In this document: piece by piece, positions 25,523 to 37,629 of the stretch
Numbering within the stretch: position 1 is the stretch's first letter
How the letters are laid out: every line of letters starts with the position of its first letter
Assembly: GCA_948329865.1 (NCBI GenBank)
Contig: OX415249.1
Span: 7,934,001-7,998,000 of the forward strand
Source: Linaria vulgaris
Taxonomy: Eukaryota; Streptophyta; Magnoliopsida; Lamiales; Plantaginaceae
DNA length: 64,000 nucleotides
Direction: 5' to 3'
Notes under the pieces: model-generated
What the model saw: the letters and a program-made list of their open reading frames with translations, nothing else
What the model was told of the DNA's origin: nothing
The model's database searches: none
Position numbers and translations under genes: made by a program

Positions 25523-26342
25523 ATTGCAACAGGGACACTGTTGCAACCAAGGGTGACTTATCTGAACTTAATTACTTATTCTTTTGAGATTAATGGTCCC
25601 TTGTTTTTGATATGGTTCACATGATACCCCTTAGTGAATCATTGTTGACAAAAGAAAAACAATTAATACAAAAAAAAAAAAAAAAAACAAAAGGTGATAT
25701 GACAAAAGCCAGTCTCACAGGCTTTCAATTTCAACTGAAAAGAGCTACCTGACCTACAAGAAACAAGTGTGAAAGTTATCAATTCATATCACACGCGTCT
25801 ACTCATTGAAGAGCGCTACCTTGTTCACAAATGTGTCAGAGTGAAAGCTATCAGTTGAGTATGTTCTTGTGTCAAGTTGCAACTGAGGAGATCATGTGAT
25901 ACCAGTCATTACTTGGACTCACTATCTTGATGGAATTTTTAATTATTTTTGGTTATTTTATTCTTTTGGGACTCATTGTCGTTGTTTTCGATTCTACTTA
26001 ATTCGTGGTGTCCTTATCTCTTCTCGATTGTGTGTCTTTTTGTGTAACCTTAAGAGACCTTGTATTGTTTGTTAAGATGAGATTGTGTTACCTTATGATT
26101 ATCTCAACAATATTTGTGCATATCTCTCTTTTTTGTTCTTATATCTCACGATATATGTTTAGAAGGAATGATTTGATTGGATTAGGAGATTGTATTTTGG
26201 TGGAAAAGTTTCCCTCCTAATTTCTAGAGCTGGGAAATCTATTTATTACCCATTACTCTTCACTTATCATCACAACTCTCATCACATCTCTTAATTATTT
26301 CCTCAAGCAAATCTCATCCTCTTTGTAAGTTTCTCTCTCTAG
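25523..26342 (+). other. Spacer between pol and the 3' open region of the Sirevirus-like element
   Basis: Non-coding, with an A-run at 25670-25687 and near-repeats around 25710-25870 (copies of AAAGCTATCA / GAGAGCTACC-like text). It is the usual place of the spacer in Sireviruses that carry a third gene. Confidence 0.5.
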
Positions 26343-27411
26343 ATGGGTGCATCATCCAAGAAACCCGCCGCCGTGCACCAAGATGAGGCCATCGATATGG
26401 AGCCACTCCAAACAATTATGGCAGCTAATCCACCATCTGTCGTGAATTCAGATGAGGGCGAGGATCCAATTCCTCACACTAAGGAAGAACAGCCTCAATC
26501 GAATCCCAATCCTGCTCCATCACGGGCATCGTCGCCTGAAAAAGCATCTGCTCAGGCCAAGGGGAAGGCCAAAGTGGTGAATCCACCACCTCTTCGGCTG
26601 ATGTTGAGGATGAGCCAGAGGACACCCCTTCTCCAACTACTGTTGCCGCCTCTGGTGTTGTAACCTGCAAGCGTACCAAGATTCTTGCCCGGAAATCGGT
26701 CCAAGGACGGAGGTTGCACAAACTCTCTGAGAAATCCTCATCTGAGGTTGATTCTAACGAGGGTGAGCCCCATGAGGGTGACACTGATGTTGAATCCTCC
26801 GCGAAGAAGCATCGATCCACACCTATGCCTAAGAAAGTTGCACCACCAGCTGTTGTGGAACAACTCACTCTACCCGATGTTGCACATGCTTCCACAGCCC
26901 TCAAAGTTGTACGGGCTTATTCCGATAATTTTTATATACCTGAGGCCCATGTACGTTTTTCTGGGTATTTGAAGCAAGTCATTGTTGATGATCGTCCTCT
27001 GGACAAAAATTCCTATGCTTAGACGGACATCCTCGACTTGCTGGAGAAACGCGGCTAGCTAGTTGCAACTCAGAAGGCCCCTGGCTACAGTACCGTACTG
27101 GTCCAGGAATTTTATTCCAACCTCACTACTCAATTGGACGCTGAGGGCTCACTCTGGTCCAGAACATGCGGGCTAGCTCCAAGGTTCTGAACAAGCCACC
27201 GCCCTCCCCAACTGCAACTGGGAGCTCATCCAAGAAGGGAGCCAGTTCGTTGCCCGATGCAATTTTCAGCCTTGAAGGGGTCCACATGGAACTATCTCAC
27301 CTGAATAATCTGTATGAAAAGCTAAGCAAGTCGAATGAGGAGCTGAGCACGTCCATGGCCATGATCGACTCCAAGTTGGATCGATTGTTGCAACAGTCAG
27401 GCGCCTCTTGA
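26343..27411 (+). pseudogene. Third, 3' open region of the Sirevirus-like element
   Basis: An ATG at 26343 starts a charged, Pro/Ser-rich region (GASSKKPAAVHQDEAIDMEP). After a frame change, a block at 26714-27022 (LTLPDVAHASTALKVVRAYS) resembles the plant-transposon protein domain often found downstream of pol in Sireviruses. Stops at about 27020 and 27056 interrupt it. The last part (27166-27411) predicts a coiled coil with heptad Leu/Met (MELSHLNNLYEKLSKSNEEL). Function of this gene in the family is not settled; calling it envelope-like would be speculation. Confidence 0.6.
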
Positions 27412-27685
27412 TTTCTTGTGTCAAAACAGGGGAGAATGGGTTGAGGGGGAGTTGCAAGTAAGGAGGAGCACCTCTTAATTTTGAAACACTATTTTCGTAT
27501 TTTCTTTTCCGTAAGCTTTTGAACAATTTTCCATTTTTGTTGGTTTTACGGATGGTTGCACCGGTGTTGCAACTGCTACTATTTTTGCACTTCGGTTTTA
27601 TTATGAACTTTTTGGAGCTTGTTTTATTCTAACCACTTGTGCAGATGAGTCAATGATTTTGACAAAACAAATCAAATGGGAAGAC

Positions 27686-28551
27686 TGTTAGGGCCGTTTT
27701 CTCTCCGATTTGGGCTCAATACGACTCGACCCAACTAGGATTTAAATTGATATTGTTTTGTTAAATCATTAGGATAAGTCATCTTTTAAATGGTAATTAT
27801 CTTGATATTATTACCTTATCTTTATTAGATATTATTCTATCTTAAAGATTAACTTACTAGATATTAACTATATCTCCTATCTATGTATCTAGACATATTA
27901 TTAGGCATGTACGTTGGATAACTTTAATGATCATGCAGAATCTATCGAATAAGGCAAGGAGATCGGATTGAATTACAACAAGATTATCGGCGTGCTTATC
28001 AGATAAGGAAAGAAGATATTCCGAGGATTGCAACTGAAGATCTGGTGAAGATTTTGCCCATGCCTATATAAGGAGGACTCGACACAATTAGAGGACATAC
28101 TTTGAAAAAGATAGTTTGTGATTTCAGTCCTGTATCGAGTCAAAGTCTTTTAGTGAAGAACTTCAAGTCAATGGAACTTTGGGTAATCTTGATGTTCTTT
28201 GACTCAAAGGATTACACCGAAAATAGTTAAGGGTTAGTTATTGCAACTGCAAATTAAAGGGAGTCTAGATTTGAGTTGAAGTAAAACCTATCATTGTAAT
28301 TCTTAAGTAGGGTACTGTTTGAGTCAACATTTGGGTGCAAGCCCCGTGGACTATGACCATTTGGACTGAACCACGTAAAAACCTTGTGTTCTTTATTGCT
28401 TTATGTATAATTGTCTTTTATCGCAATTGCAACAGTAAAACTGGTTTTAAAGGTTAAAGAACTCACGTCTGTCTTACTTTCAAACATATTTGCAACTATC
28501 TTCAAGTGCAATTGTATTTGGTTACAAGTAATATAGATTCAAGATCTTTCA
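27686..28551 (+). repeat. 3' LTR of the Sirevirus-like element
   Basis: Begins TGTTAGGGCC straight after the polypurine tract and ends TCTTTCA. It differs from the 5' LTR by scattered substitutions and one insertion, so the insertion is not recent. Confidence 0.9.
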
Positions 28552-30578
28552 AAAATTACAGTAAATCATACTCTCTATTTCTAAATACGCCCTTTAGGAA
28601 ACTAAGCATAACGATTACACCCCTCATCAGAACTATAAATACACTTATGCCCTTAAGGTAAAATAAAAATTAACAATTACCTCCCTGAGGGTATTTCGGT
28701 CTTCAAAAAAAACTACCAAGGATAATTTCGAAAGTTCAAAAAAAGACTTCGTGGTGTCATCATTTTTCGTTAGGCCTTAACGGCGTGAGGGGAAAACTGT
28801 AGTCCCAAAGATAAACTAGGAATAGTTTTTGTAATTTTCCATACTTAAGGGATGGCTTGTGTAATTTACCAATAGTTGAGGGATAGTTTATGTAATTTTC
28901 CCAGCTGGGACCTGGGGGTTATTAGTTTCTGAGTATAATAAGGAAAATATCTTAACATCTGCTTACGAGGTCGGGTACTTTTGATAAAGTAATTAAAAAA
29001 TGACTAATAGTAATAAAATTTATGTTCATTCAACTAAATTCATAAGTTAATTTGTTTAAACTAAATATATTCATTTCGTATTCAAGAAATCGCGTGTAAA
29101 TAAAAGATTCACTAATGAACAAATTCTTTTATACAAATAAAATTGATTGGAAAAATTTGGAAAAGTGCAAACGGGTTGATGGTTTTACCGAAAAGACTTC
29201 TTAGTTCTTATGGCTATAAATCGAAAAGGTAATTTATTAATTAAATTGATATTATAACTTTGTTGTGATGCAAATCATTGTCACACAAAAATATTAAAAC
29301 AAACAAACAAACTATTGCAGGATTGTGTTTTGTCACTAGATAAGGAGTGTTTGTCTCAACAGATTTGGCACAACGTATTTAGCGCATCTTATTGTGACGA
29401 AATATCAAAATTTATCACAGTAGCGTCTTTTGTTGTGAAGCTAATTGAGTTGCAATGGTTCTTTTGTGTTGCATTGTCTTGTTATGATGAATTTAGGTTT
29501 CTTCATATCAAATTGTCACAAAAGAGTAATTAAAAATTACCTATAATTCAAGCTACGAAACTTTTGAGTTAAGCACAGTTTCAAGGTAAGAGCAAATCTT
29601 ACACAGTTCGCCTAAGGGTAAGAATGACTGAATGGGCCAACTCATCCATTATTTACAGACGCCAGCCTATCCCCTCACAACATTTAACGTTGATACCTCG
29701 AAAACACGTTTCGTTAGATCAAATTCGGTCTATCCTGAATTTTTCTCAACGTCAAATTTGGCACCTGGTCTTTACAAGAACGACTTTCAAGTGTGGGGCA
29801 TACGTCATTTCACGTACATTCGAGACCAGTAATTGAGTATAACACTCAATCTTTACAAGAACGACTCTCAAATGACGGGGCTATATATATATATATATGA
29901 GCTTATATGACTGGCCCAAAGAAATAAAACTTGGACCCAGAATAGCTAGTAAAAAGCCCAATGGCTTATAAATAGAAAGTCAAGTTCGAGGTATCCTCGC
30001 CTCAGTACCTCGAAACATACTTTCGAGGTGCCAAACTTTCAAATTATCCGTGAAATTTAAAAAGTAGTCCCTCCTTCAAATGACTATAAATGCACGGACC
30101 CGATAATTAAGGTACGCCATTGATTAATATTACCGTAGCAATCACTGGCTCTTATCTCAAAATATTATTTCGATATAAGGTTTTCAGCCTATAATTTCTT
30201 TCGAGCTATAGGTTTACGTGTTATCAGTTATTTGAGTCAGGGTTTCGACCTATCAGGCACTTTCGAGGTACAACATTTTCCACGTACAATACATTGAAGA
30301 TATTGGATTTTCAAGGTACAGGACTTTTGGGATATCCAGAGTTTTGACGTACCCACCAATTTTGAGTTATCGGAGGATTCTATCTATTGCCTCAGTCCCA
30401 CAGTGCATTTGGCGTGTTCCGAACAAAACTTATTTAAAAGTGCTTAGAGTAGCATAGTTTGATGTAATTAGACTTATTTTTACTTTTTGTTATCTAACGG
30501 GTAACCCAGACAAATTATTGCCAAATTAAAACTCATTTACATTCAATAAATATTGTTGATACCATATATCTCTTATGT
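28552..30578. other. Intergenic with unclassified repeats
   Basis: 28690-28910 has near-repeats of GGGATGG/GGGATAG plus TGTGTAATTT / TATGTAATTT. 29600-30400 carries many dispersed TACCTCGAAA / TTTCGAGGTA-type words and a repeat of CTTTACAAGAACGACT at 29772 and 29851. A short (AT)n run is at 29883-29899. No coding region or element ends were identified. Confidence 0.5.
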
Positions 30579-30583
30579 TTGTA

Positions 30584-31522
30584 TGAAGAGGGGTGATTTT
30601 GTCTGCTGACTAAGCACTCCACGTCAGACTAACCCAAGCTCCGTACTGGTGTTGGGTTAGCTTTGAGTTCGAGAAACCTGCACTGAAAAACACGAAAAGT
30701 ATATACCTGAGTGAACTTGGAGTTTGTTGATTTCGGACTGAACTTGGGTTGGGCCAAGCTGCCTACGTATCCCGTATAGGGAATCAAGCCGAACGTAGTT
30801 CATTGTTTCTCTGTGCCAGCCATTGTTGCGCGTCGAGCTAATGGGTCGTGCTTAACGGTATGCATCATGTTGGGCTCGAGGCTTGTTGGGCCGTGCTGAA
30901 CGGGTGTGCCTTGTGTTGGGCTTGAAGCTTGTTGGGCCAAAGCGAGTCAGATGGGCCGCCAATCCTTACTGGATTGTGCGTCCACGAGAGCTTGATGGAC
31001 CATGTCGCATAAGACGTCGTCGGACCGAGCGGGTCAGACGGAATTTGAGCTCTCAAAGTCTAGAGAGAGAAAGCTCTGACTTAGAGAGAGAAAGCTCTGA
31101 CTTAGAGAGAGAGAGTCAGATGTGAATTCTCCTCATTTGCCTTCAGAGGATGAGGTATTTATAGATATCTCACGGGCCTAAGATGGGCTTGAGCCCATCT
31201 TAGAGGCCTGGTCCAAGTGCAAGCGTGCAACCTTGCTACCTTGATAGCATGCAGTCGTGTTACCTTGCTAGTATGCACATGTGCTACTACGAATTCAACC
31301 TTGTTACGGCGTGCAACCTTGCTAGTATGCAACCGTATTATCTTGCTACCATGCTAGCTTGCGACTTTGTTATCTTGTTACCTCGCTAGCGTGCAACCGT
31401 GTAACCTTGTCAGTATTCAAGTGTTCTATCACTTAGAACATTTTCGGTGGCAGAAACTTCTAATGCCATGCGTTGGCTACTTGTAAGCTTGCCATGTGTC
31501 ATTACCAAATTATGGCACAACA
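30584..31522 (-). repeat. LTR A (3' LTR on the minus strand) of the LARD-like element
   Basis: On the minus strand it begins TGTTGTGCC and ends CTCTTCA. It contains a TATAAATA (plus-strand TATTTATA at 31156-31163) followed by a CT-rich leader with three near-copies of a 20-bp CTCTCTAAGTCAGAGCTTT word. Almost identical to LTR C. Confidence 0.93.
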
Positions 31523-31714
31523 GTAAGTCCCCCAGTTTGTAATGGGTTCAATATAGGTGAGCGCATTGCAAACTTTATAAGTGTTCATAATTTGTTGTAG
31601 TTTTGTTGCTGAATAACATCCAAATGCAGTTCTAGTCTCACTAGTCTGCCATCTTGCTTCTGAGTGTAGGGCTAATTGGTTGGCCTAGTTCATGGATATT
31701 TACCCAGTGTGTTC

Positions 31715-32206
31715 GGCAACAAATTTATTTCTGTAGGGCTTACGCTGGTGGCCTACTTTATGGGATACTCGTCGAATAAGCTCTTCACCTAGTTTATTTT
31801 TGTAGGGCTTATGTTTTTTGCCTACTTTATGGGATATTCGCCCAATAGGCTCTTCACCTAGTTTATTTCGGTAGGGCTTACATTATTGGCCTACTTTATG
31901 GGATATTCGCCCAATAGGCTCTTCACCTAGTTTACTTCGGTAGGGCTTACATTGTTGGCCTACTTTATGGGATATTCGCCCAATAGGCTCTTCACCTAGT
32001 TTATTTCGGTAGGGCTTACGTTGTTGGCCTACTTTATGGGATATTCACCCAATAGGCTCTTCACCTAGTTTATTTCGGTAGGGCTTACATTATTCGCCTA
32101 CTTTATGGGATATTCACCCAATAGGCTCTTCACCTAGTTTATTTCGGTAGGGCTTACGTTGTTGGCCTACTTTATGGGATATTCACCCAATAGGCTCTTC
32201 ACCTAG
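31715..32206. repeat. 69-bp tandem repeat array in the LARD-like element
   Basis: About seven units. The word CTTCACCT recurs at 31783, 31852, 31921, 31990, 32059, 32128 and 32197, exactly 69 bp apart. Units include TAGGGCTTAC, CTACTTTATGGGATATTC and CAATAGGCT. The inner units are almost identical; the outer ones are more diverged. Confidence 0.95.
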
Positions 32207-33313
32207 CTTCTCGGGATTCATTTATGTCATGCCTTGTTTCTTACCCTCACCATATCTCTTTGAAGGTGGAGTAGTGATTTGTACGGTTTAGCGATTGCCA
32301 TCGTAAAGTTGTTAATATCATTGCCGAGAGTGGTGAATGGGTATTTTGAAATAGTTGTAGTGATCCTTAACAAGGTGAATGCGTGTGTTATCACTTTCAC
32401 TTGCATAGCTGCAACAATTTGTGTTAGTTGTTTCACTCATATAAGGAGTCCCCCATTCCATATCGCAGTTGAGTTGACAATGATGGAAGTTCCATGACAT
32501 TAGCATTTCTACAGCCTCAAAGAGATTTTCTTCTGTCATTTTACTATAAGCGTAGGATGATCAAGGTTATGTCTTGTGCAATGAATGCGACTGCGCTTTA
32601 TCACGTTGTGTAGAGTGACGAGGTAGCGAGACACCTCTTGATTGTTGCGACATCGTGTGTTTTGAATTGATCTTTTTTTCTCGAATAGTTGATCATCGTG
32701 CATCACTTTTATGAGTTGGTTTATTCTCTGGAACATTATACCCCACTTCTAAGTGTATTATAGGTACTTAAAAGTTGATGTCATAGTAGACGTTCAGCGC
32801 CTTGAGAGGCATTCGGTGTTGTGAGAGGCGTTCAATGCCTTAAGAAGTGATCAAGGCCTTAAGAGGTGTTTAGTGCCTTAAGAGGCGTTCTTTTGATGTA
32901 GACGCTTCGTGAAGCAATGCTGACACTTAAGTTGTTGAATGAAGCACTATTTTGGCATGAATCATAAAGAAGCATGTTGTTCTGACATAAGTCACTTAAT
33001 AAAGCATTGTTGATTTGTAAGTCTCTTCATGAGGTACTCTTTGTAGTTTGACAAAGATGTGCTAGTTGGTAGTTTGATGTAGTTGATCTAACTTTTTCAT
33101 TGGTGGAGGTAGTTGATCCAACGACATGTAACAACCATGCCAAACTGGCTTTGCTAGAGCTGAGGCCATCGTCTACTATAAGAGAATAGGAGGCATTCTT
33201 CAGTTCTTTGCTTCACATACCCTATTGGGTCGCATTAATTCTTCAAAAGTGCATACCACATGGAAATCACATTCAAATTTTATGAAGCTATTCTTGAGCA
33301 TCTTGGCTATTGG

Positions 33314-34001
33314 TTAAGCTAAGTCGTTACTAGTTGAGATTTAGAAAATCTAACTCTTCATGAGCTTTGGAGAAGGACAAGTGTTCTTCAGCTTCGAGAA
33401 GCTATGTCTTTAGTTCTTGAGCATGGCGGTTTAATCTTGACCTCCACTAAGTTGTATTGATTTGACCTTGTATTTGGGCGGTTGTATGAAAGCGGGACCG
33501 TGCTGGTCGTACAAGTAGATGAAGAGATATGTGACTTCGAATAATAGCGTCGGGTAATGCCAAGGTTATTATTGGAGTAGCTTGTCTTGCGTTGCTTAGA
33601 TGAGTGGAATTCGCCTCACAAGGAACGGTATCATAAGTCTCCCCACTTCGCGGTGTGTTAAGCTAAGTCGTTACTAGTTGAGATTTAGAAAATCTAACTC
33701 TTCATGAGCTTTGGAGAAGGACAAGTGTTCTTCAGCTTCGAGAAGCTATGTCTTTAGTTCTTGAGCATGGCGGTTTAATCTTGACCTCCACTAAGTTGTA
33801 TTGATTTGACCTTGTATTTGGGCGGTTGTATGAAAGCGGGACCGTGCTGGTCGTACAAGTAGATGAAGAGATATGTGACTTCGAATAATAGCGTCGGGTA
33901 ATGCCAAGGTTATTATTGGAGTAGCTTGTCTTGCGTCGCTTAGATGAGTGGAATTCGCCTCACAAGGAACGGTATCATAAGTCTCCCCACTTCGCGGTGT
34001 G
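33314..34001. repeat. 344-bp tandem duplication in the LARD-like element
   Basis: The segment starting TTAAGCTAAGTCGTTACTAG at 33314 is repeated at 33658 with almost no change. Confidence 0.93.
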
Positions 34002-34049
34002 TTACCAGGCAGATGAGACAGTGAGAAGTTGATTTAATGGTTCTTTGTT

Positions 34050-35220
34050 TGTTTGGCAATTCATTAAGGAGTACGAATGGATTAAAACTTGGCGGATTAC
34101 GAAGCAATCTGCGCAATTCTAAGAAAATGGTCATAACTCCCTTTGGAAAAATCCAAATGACCTCTAGTTTGTTGCATTTAAAAGAAGACTCATAGAGCTT
34201 TCCATCCATATATGGCGCATTTTCTGGGACTGTCTCAATAGGAGCAGTTTTTTGAAAGAGCTTGAGCATTGTACTTTAACTTGACAGATTCCGAAGCTGT
34301 TTGCGCAATCTCAGAAAAATAATCATAACTCGCTCTAGAAAAGTTCAAATAACCTCTAGTTTGTTGCGTTGTAAAGAAGACACGTAGAGCTTTCCATCCG
34401 TATATGGCACGCCTTCTGGAATTGTCTCAATAGGAGCAGCTTTTTGAAAGAACTTGAGCATTGTACTTTAACTTGACAGATTTTGAAGCAGTCTGCGCAA
34501 TCTCAGAAAAGCATCCATAAATCCTTCTAGAGAATTCCAAATGACTTCTAGCTTGTTGCGTTGAAAAGAAGACACATAGAGCTTTCCATCCGTATATGCC
34601 ATGCCTTCTGAAATTATCTCAATAGGAGCAGTTTTGCTAAGGAGTGTAGAAGAGCTGCAACTTAACAGACTTCAATGCAGTTTGCGCAATCCTACGAAAA
34701 CGTCCATAACTCCTTCTTGAAAATTCTAAATGACCTCTAGTTTGTTGCATTAACTAGAAGACTCATAGATCTTTTCATCCGTATATGCCATGCCTTCTGA
34801 AATCATCTCAATAGGAGCAGTTTTGCCAAGGAGTGTAGAAGAGCTGCAACTTAACAGACTTCAATGCAGTTTGCGCAATCCTACGAAAACGTCCATAACT
34901 CCTTCTTGAAAATTCTAAATGACCTCTAGTTTGTTGCATTAACTAGAAGACTCATAGATCTTTTCATCCGTATATGCCATGCCTTCTGAAATTATCTCAA
35001 TAAGAGCAGTTTTGCTAAGGAGTGTAGAAGAGCTGCAACTTAACAGACTTCAATGCAGTTTGCGCAATCCTACGAAAACGTCCATAACTCCTTCTTGAAA
35101 ATTCTAAATGACCTCTAGTTTGTTGCATTAACTAGAAGACTCATAAGGCTTTCTATCCATGTATGGCACTTATTTTTAATCTTCCTCAATTGGAGCAGTT
35201 TTGCTAAAGAATTTGGGCTT
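34050..35220. repeat. 189-192-bp tandem repeat array in the LARD-like element
   Basis: The word GGAGCAG(TTTT) recurs at 34241, 34433, 34625, 34814, 35003 (one base changed) and 35192, giving periods of 192, 192, 189, 189 and 189 bp. Units share CTCTAGTTTGTTGCAT, CATCCGTATATG and TGCGCAATC. Units from 34625 on are nearly identical; earlier ones are diverged. Confidence 0.93.
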
Positions 35221-35399
35221 TCGATTGGATCGTACGCCAAGAACTTAAGTCTCAAGGGGTATTTTTGCAATTTCCAACGTCAATTAGGGTTGACCCGGTC
35301 TTCTCTACCATAAGTTAGGTCTTTGGGGGTTGTTTCGCAAATAACCGTTGCACCTTCTTCTTTTTTAAAACCAGCCGTTTCACATTATCTCCATTAGAG

Positions 35400-36560
35400 A
35401 GAAAGAGATCGTGCGACATGGAGGAAGATATCGGCCGAGCGAGAGAGATCGGGAAGCTACAGTTCGCTGGTGTTGGACCAATTCGGAGGTGGATCTGGTC
35501 ATTCATGGAGGGAATTCGTCCGGATTCCGTTCAGTTTGGTTGTGGATCTGCTCGTGCGTTCAACGACAAAGGAGATCGGAGGAGAGGAATTTTAGCAAGC
35601 CGATCAGTCCGACATTCGCCACGGCTGCTAGGAGTTCGCCGGCGCTGGGAGTTCCGACGATGCTGTTGTTCGTGCAAAGAATTATGGCGGGTTTGCTGCA
35701 ACGTTGGTGCGGGGAGTAGGATATAGTTGTTCTTCGACCCAAGGAGATCGTGCAGACTGCTGTTCGTGAGAGGAGTTCCTGCGGAACTGCTGTTCATGCA
35801 AAGAATTATGGCGAGATTGCTGCGACGTTGGTGCGAGGAGTAGGATATAGCTGTTCATCGACCCAAGGAGATCATGCTGACTGTTGTTCGTGAGAGGAGT
35901 TCCCGCGGAACTGCTGTTCGTTGGTGCAAGGGAGGTAGTTGCAAAGCTGCTCGTTAGCACAAGGAGGTTAGGCTTGCTGCTGTTCGTCGACGCAAGGAGA
36001 TTGCGCAGCTGCTGTTTATCGACACAAGGAGATCACGCGACTGCTGTTTGTTGGCGCAACGAGGTGGGCTTGCTGCAACGTTGGCGCGAGGAGTCCTCGT
36101 ATAGCTGTTCGTCGACCTGAGAAGATCACGAAGGCTGCTGTTCATGTAAGAAGTCCCGGGCGAAGCTGCTGTTCATGCAAAGAATTCAGGCGAAGCATGC
36201 AAGGAGTTTAGGCGGTGCTGCTGTTCGTGTGCAAAAATCAGTTTGCCCGAGAAGGCTTGTTGAAGAAAGTGTTGCGGTTTTGTTATTTTGAATTAGATCC
36301 TTCATAAAAAAGGCTCCCTTGGCTAGCAGATCCTTGTTATAGCTTTCACAAGGTACTAACTCTAGCATGGAATTGGAACGTTGAATGAGATGCTCTACCA
36401 AACGCTTCCTTGGCTGGCACAACCAAGGTACTAACTCTAGCATGGAGTTAAGACGTTGAATGAGATGCTCCACAAAGGCTTTCTTGGCTAGCACGGCCTT
36501 GCTGAAGCTTTAACAAGGTACTAACTCTAGCATGGAGTTGAGACATTGAATGAGATGCTC
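35400..36560. repeat. Degenerate short repeats in the LARD-like element
   Basis: 35700-36190 repeats CTGCTGTTCGT, GAGAGGAGTTCC and CGACGTTGGTGCGAGGAG in variable order. 36340-36560 repeats CAAGGTACTAACTCTAGCAT with TTGAATGAGATGCTC three times. Open frames through these parts repeat the same peptides and have no recognised homology. A related imperfect duplication links 36870-37145 and 37380-37625. Confidence 0.75.
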
Positions 36561-37612
36561 CACAAAGGCTTAGTTGACTAATAAAGCCTTATATTTTCTT
36601 CTTTTAATGGAAGTGCCATGTTTGATCTCTAGCATGTAGTTAAGTTGTTGTGAAAACTTTGCTAGTTTATTCACAAATTTTGATGAGATATATTGATAGT
36701 CCATAATATGTGAGGAGCGGTGAACACGAATGTGCTCCATCAGGTCTAGAAGATCGACGATGCTGGCAGATCTGGTCTAGATTGATTCTGGGAACGCCCA
36801 TACTCTTGTTGGAACTGCAAGTAGCACAATCGGTGCGACTCGAATAAAAGGTACGCACCTCCAAGAGTGGATTGCAGCTTGAATGAGTTGAGCCACATGC
36901 TGCGATTTTGTAGTTGATCGCCTACGGTTGTTGATTTGTCATGGGTGGAGTCTGATTGTCGATCTCCGTCGCAATCACCTAAGCTTCATCCAGTTGTTGC
37001 AACTCTCTCAGAAGCTCTCGTCGAAGGTTCCTCTTACTGTTGAGTAGTCGTATTGGCGTTGGTGCTCTCAATTACTCTTGAAGACCTTGCCATGGTAACG
37101 AACACATGTGTTTCTTCTACAGTGCACTTAGTGTTTTTCCACAGAGCTTCATGTTGTAGTGGTTGCAAATCCTAAAGTGGTGCCGATGCATTTGCCGACT
37201 TGTCGCGGGTGCACGTTGCTCCGTCAGGATCGTTCCAAAGTTATTCGCCAATGAAGAGATCGTGCAAGGACGTCGTGTGTGCTTCTGTTCATTGATGCGA
37301 GGAAGATCGTCTCAAAGTTGTTCGTCAATGAAGAGGTTGTACATGTCTTGAGTTCGTGGTGCTCTTAGAGGCTTGCAAAGCTTGAATGGGTTGAGCCACA
37401 TGCTTTGGCGATAGCAAGTCCTGAAGTGGTCTTGCTGCGATTGTTAACTTGTCGCGGGTGCATGTTGCTGCATTCGGATCGTTGCATCAACTCTCCTAGT
37501 AGCTCTAGTAGAAGGTTCTTCTCGTTGCTGAGTAGCGGTGTTAATTCTCTCAGTTGCTTTCGTATACCTTGTAATGGTGCATGTGTTTCTTCTACAGTGC
37601 ATTGAGTGGTTT

Positions 37613-37628
37613 CCCACAGACGGCGCCA
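37613..37628 (-). other. Primer binding site of the LARD-like element
   Basis: TGGCGCCGTCTGTGGG on the minus strand, two bases after the LTR end. It has the form of tRNA-complementary primer sites of plant Ty3/gypsy-type elements. Confidence 0.8.
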
Positions 37629-37629
37629 C

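Larger units (their letters stand above)
20008..28551 (+). mobile_element. Sirevirus-like Ty1/Copia LTR retrotransposon, decayed
   Basis: Two LTRs of about 850 bp bound an internal region. It has a Met-tRNA-type primer site (TTGGTATCAGAG at 20855), gag, pol in Copia order (protease, integrase, reverse transcriptase, RNase H), an extra 3' open region (26343-27411), and a polypurine tract (AAATGGGAAGAC, ending 27685). The extra 3' region and a second CCHC knuckle before the protease suggest the Sirevirus (SIRE/Maximus) lineage. Nonsense codons, frameshifts and a deletion in the integrase core mean it cannot act alone. Flanking target duplication is obscured by A-runs (AAAAA left, AAAAT right). 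Confidence 0.9.

Noticed and set aside
26479..26904. 141-codon minus-strand open frame in the third region of the Sirevirus-like element
   Set aside because: Antisense to a region whose plus-strand reading has family resemblance; no domain on this strand.
30865..31125. 63- and 80-codon open frames found three times (here, near 37911-38171 and 38616-38876)
   Set aside because: They are the same LTR sequence in three copies, with no homology or coding features.
35411..36145. Several overlapping open frames of 60-100 codons on both strands
   Set aside because: They lie in degenerate internal repeats of the gene-less LTR element and have no domain or conserved start.
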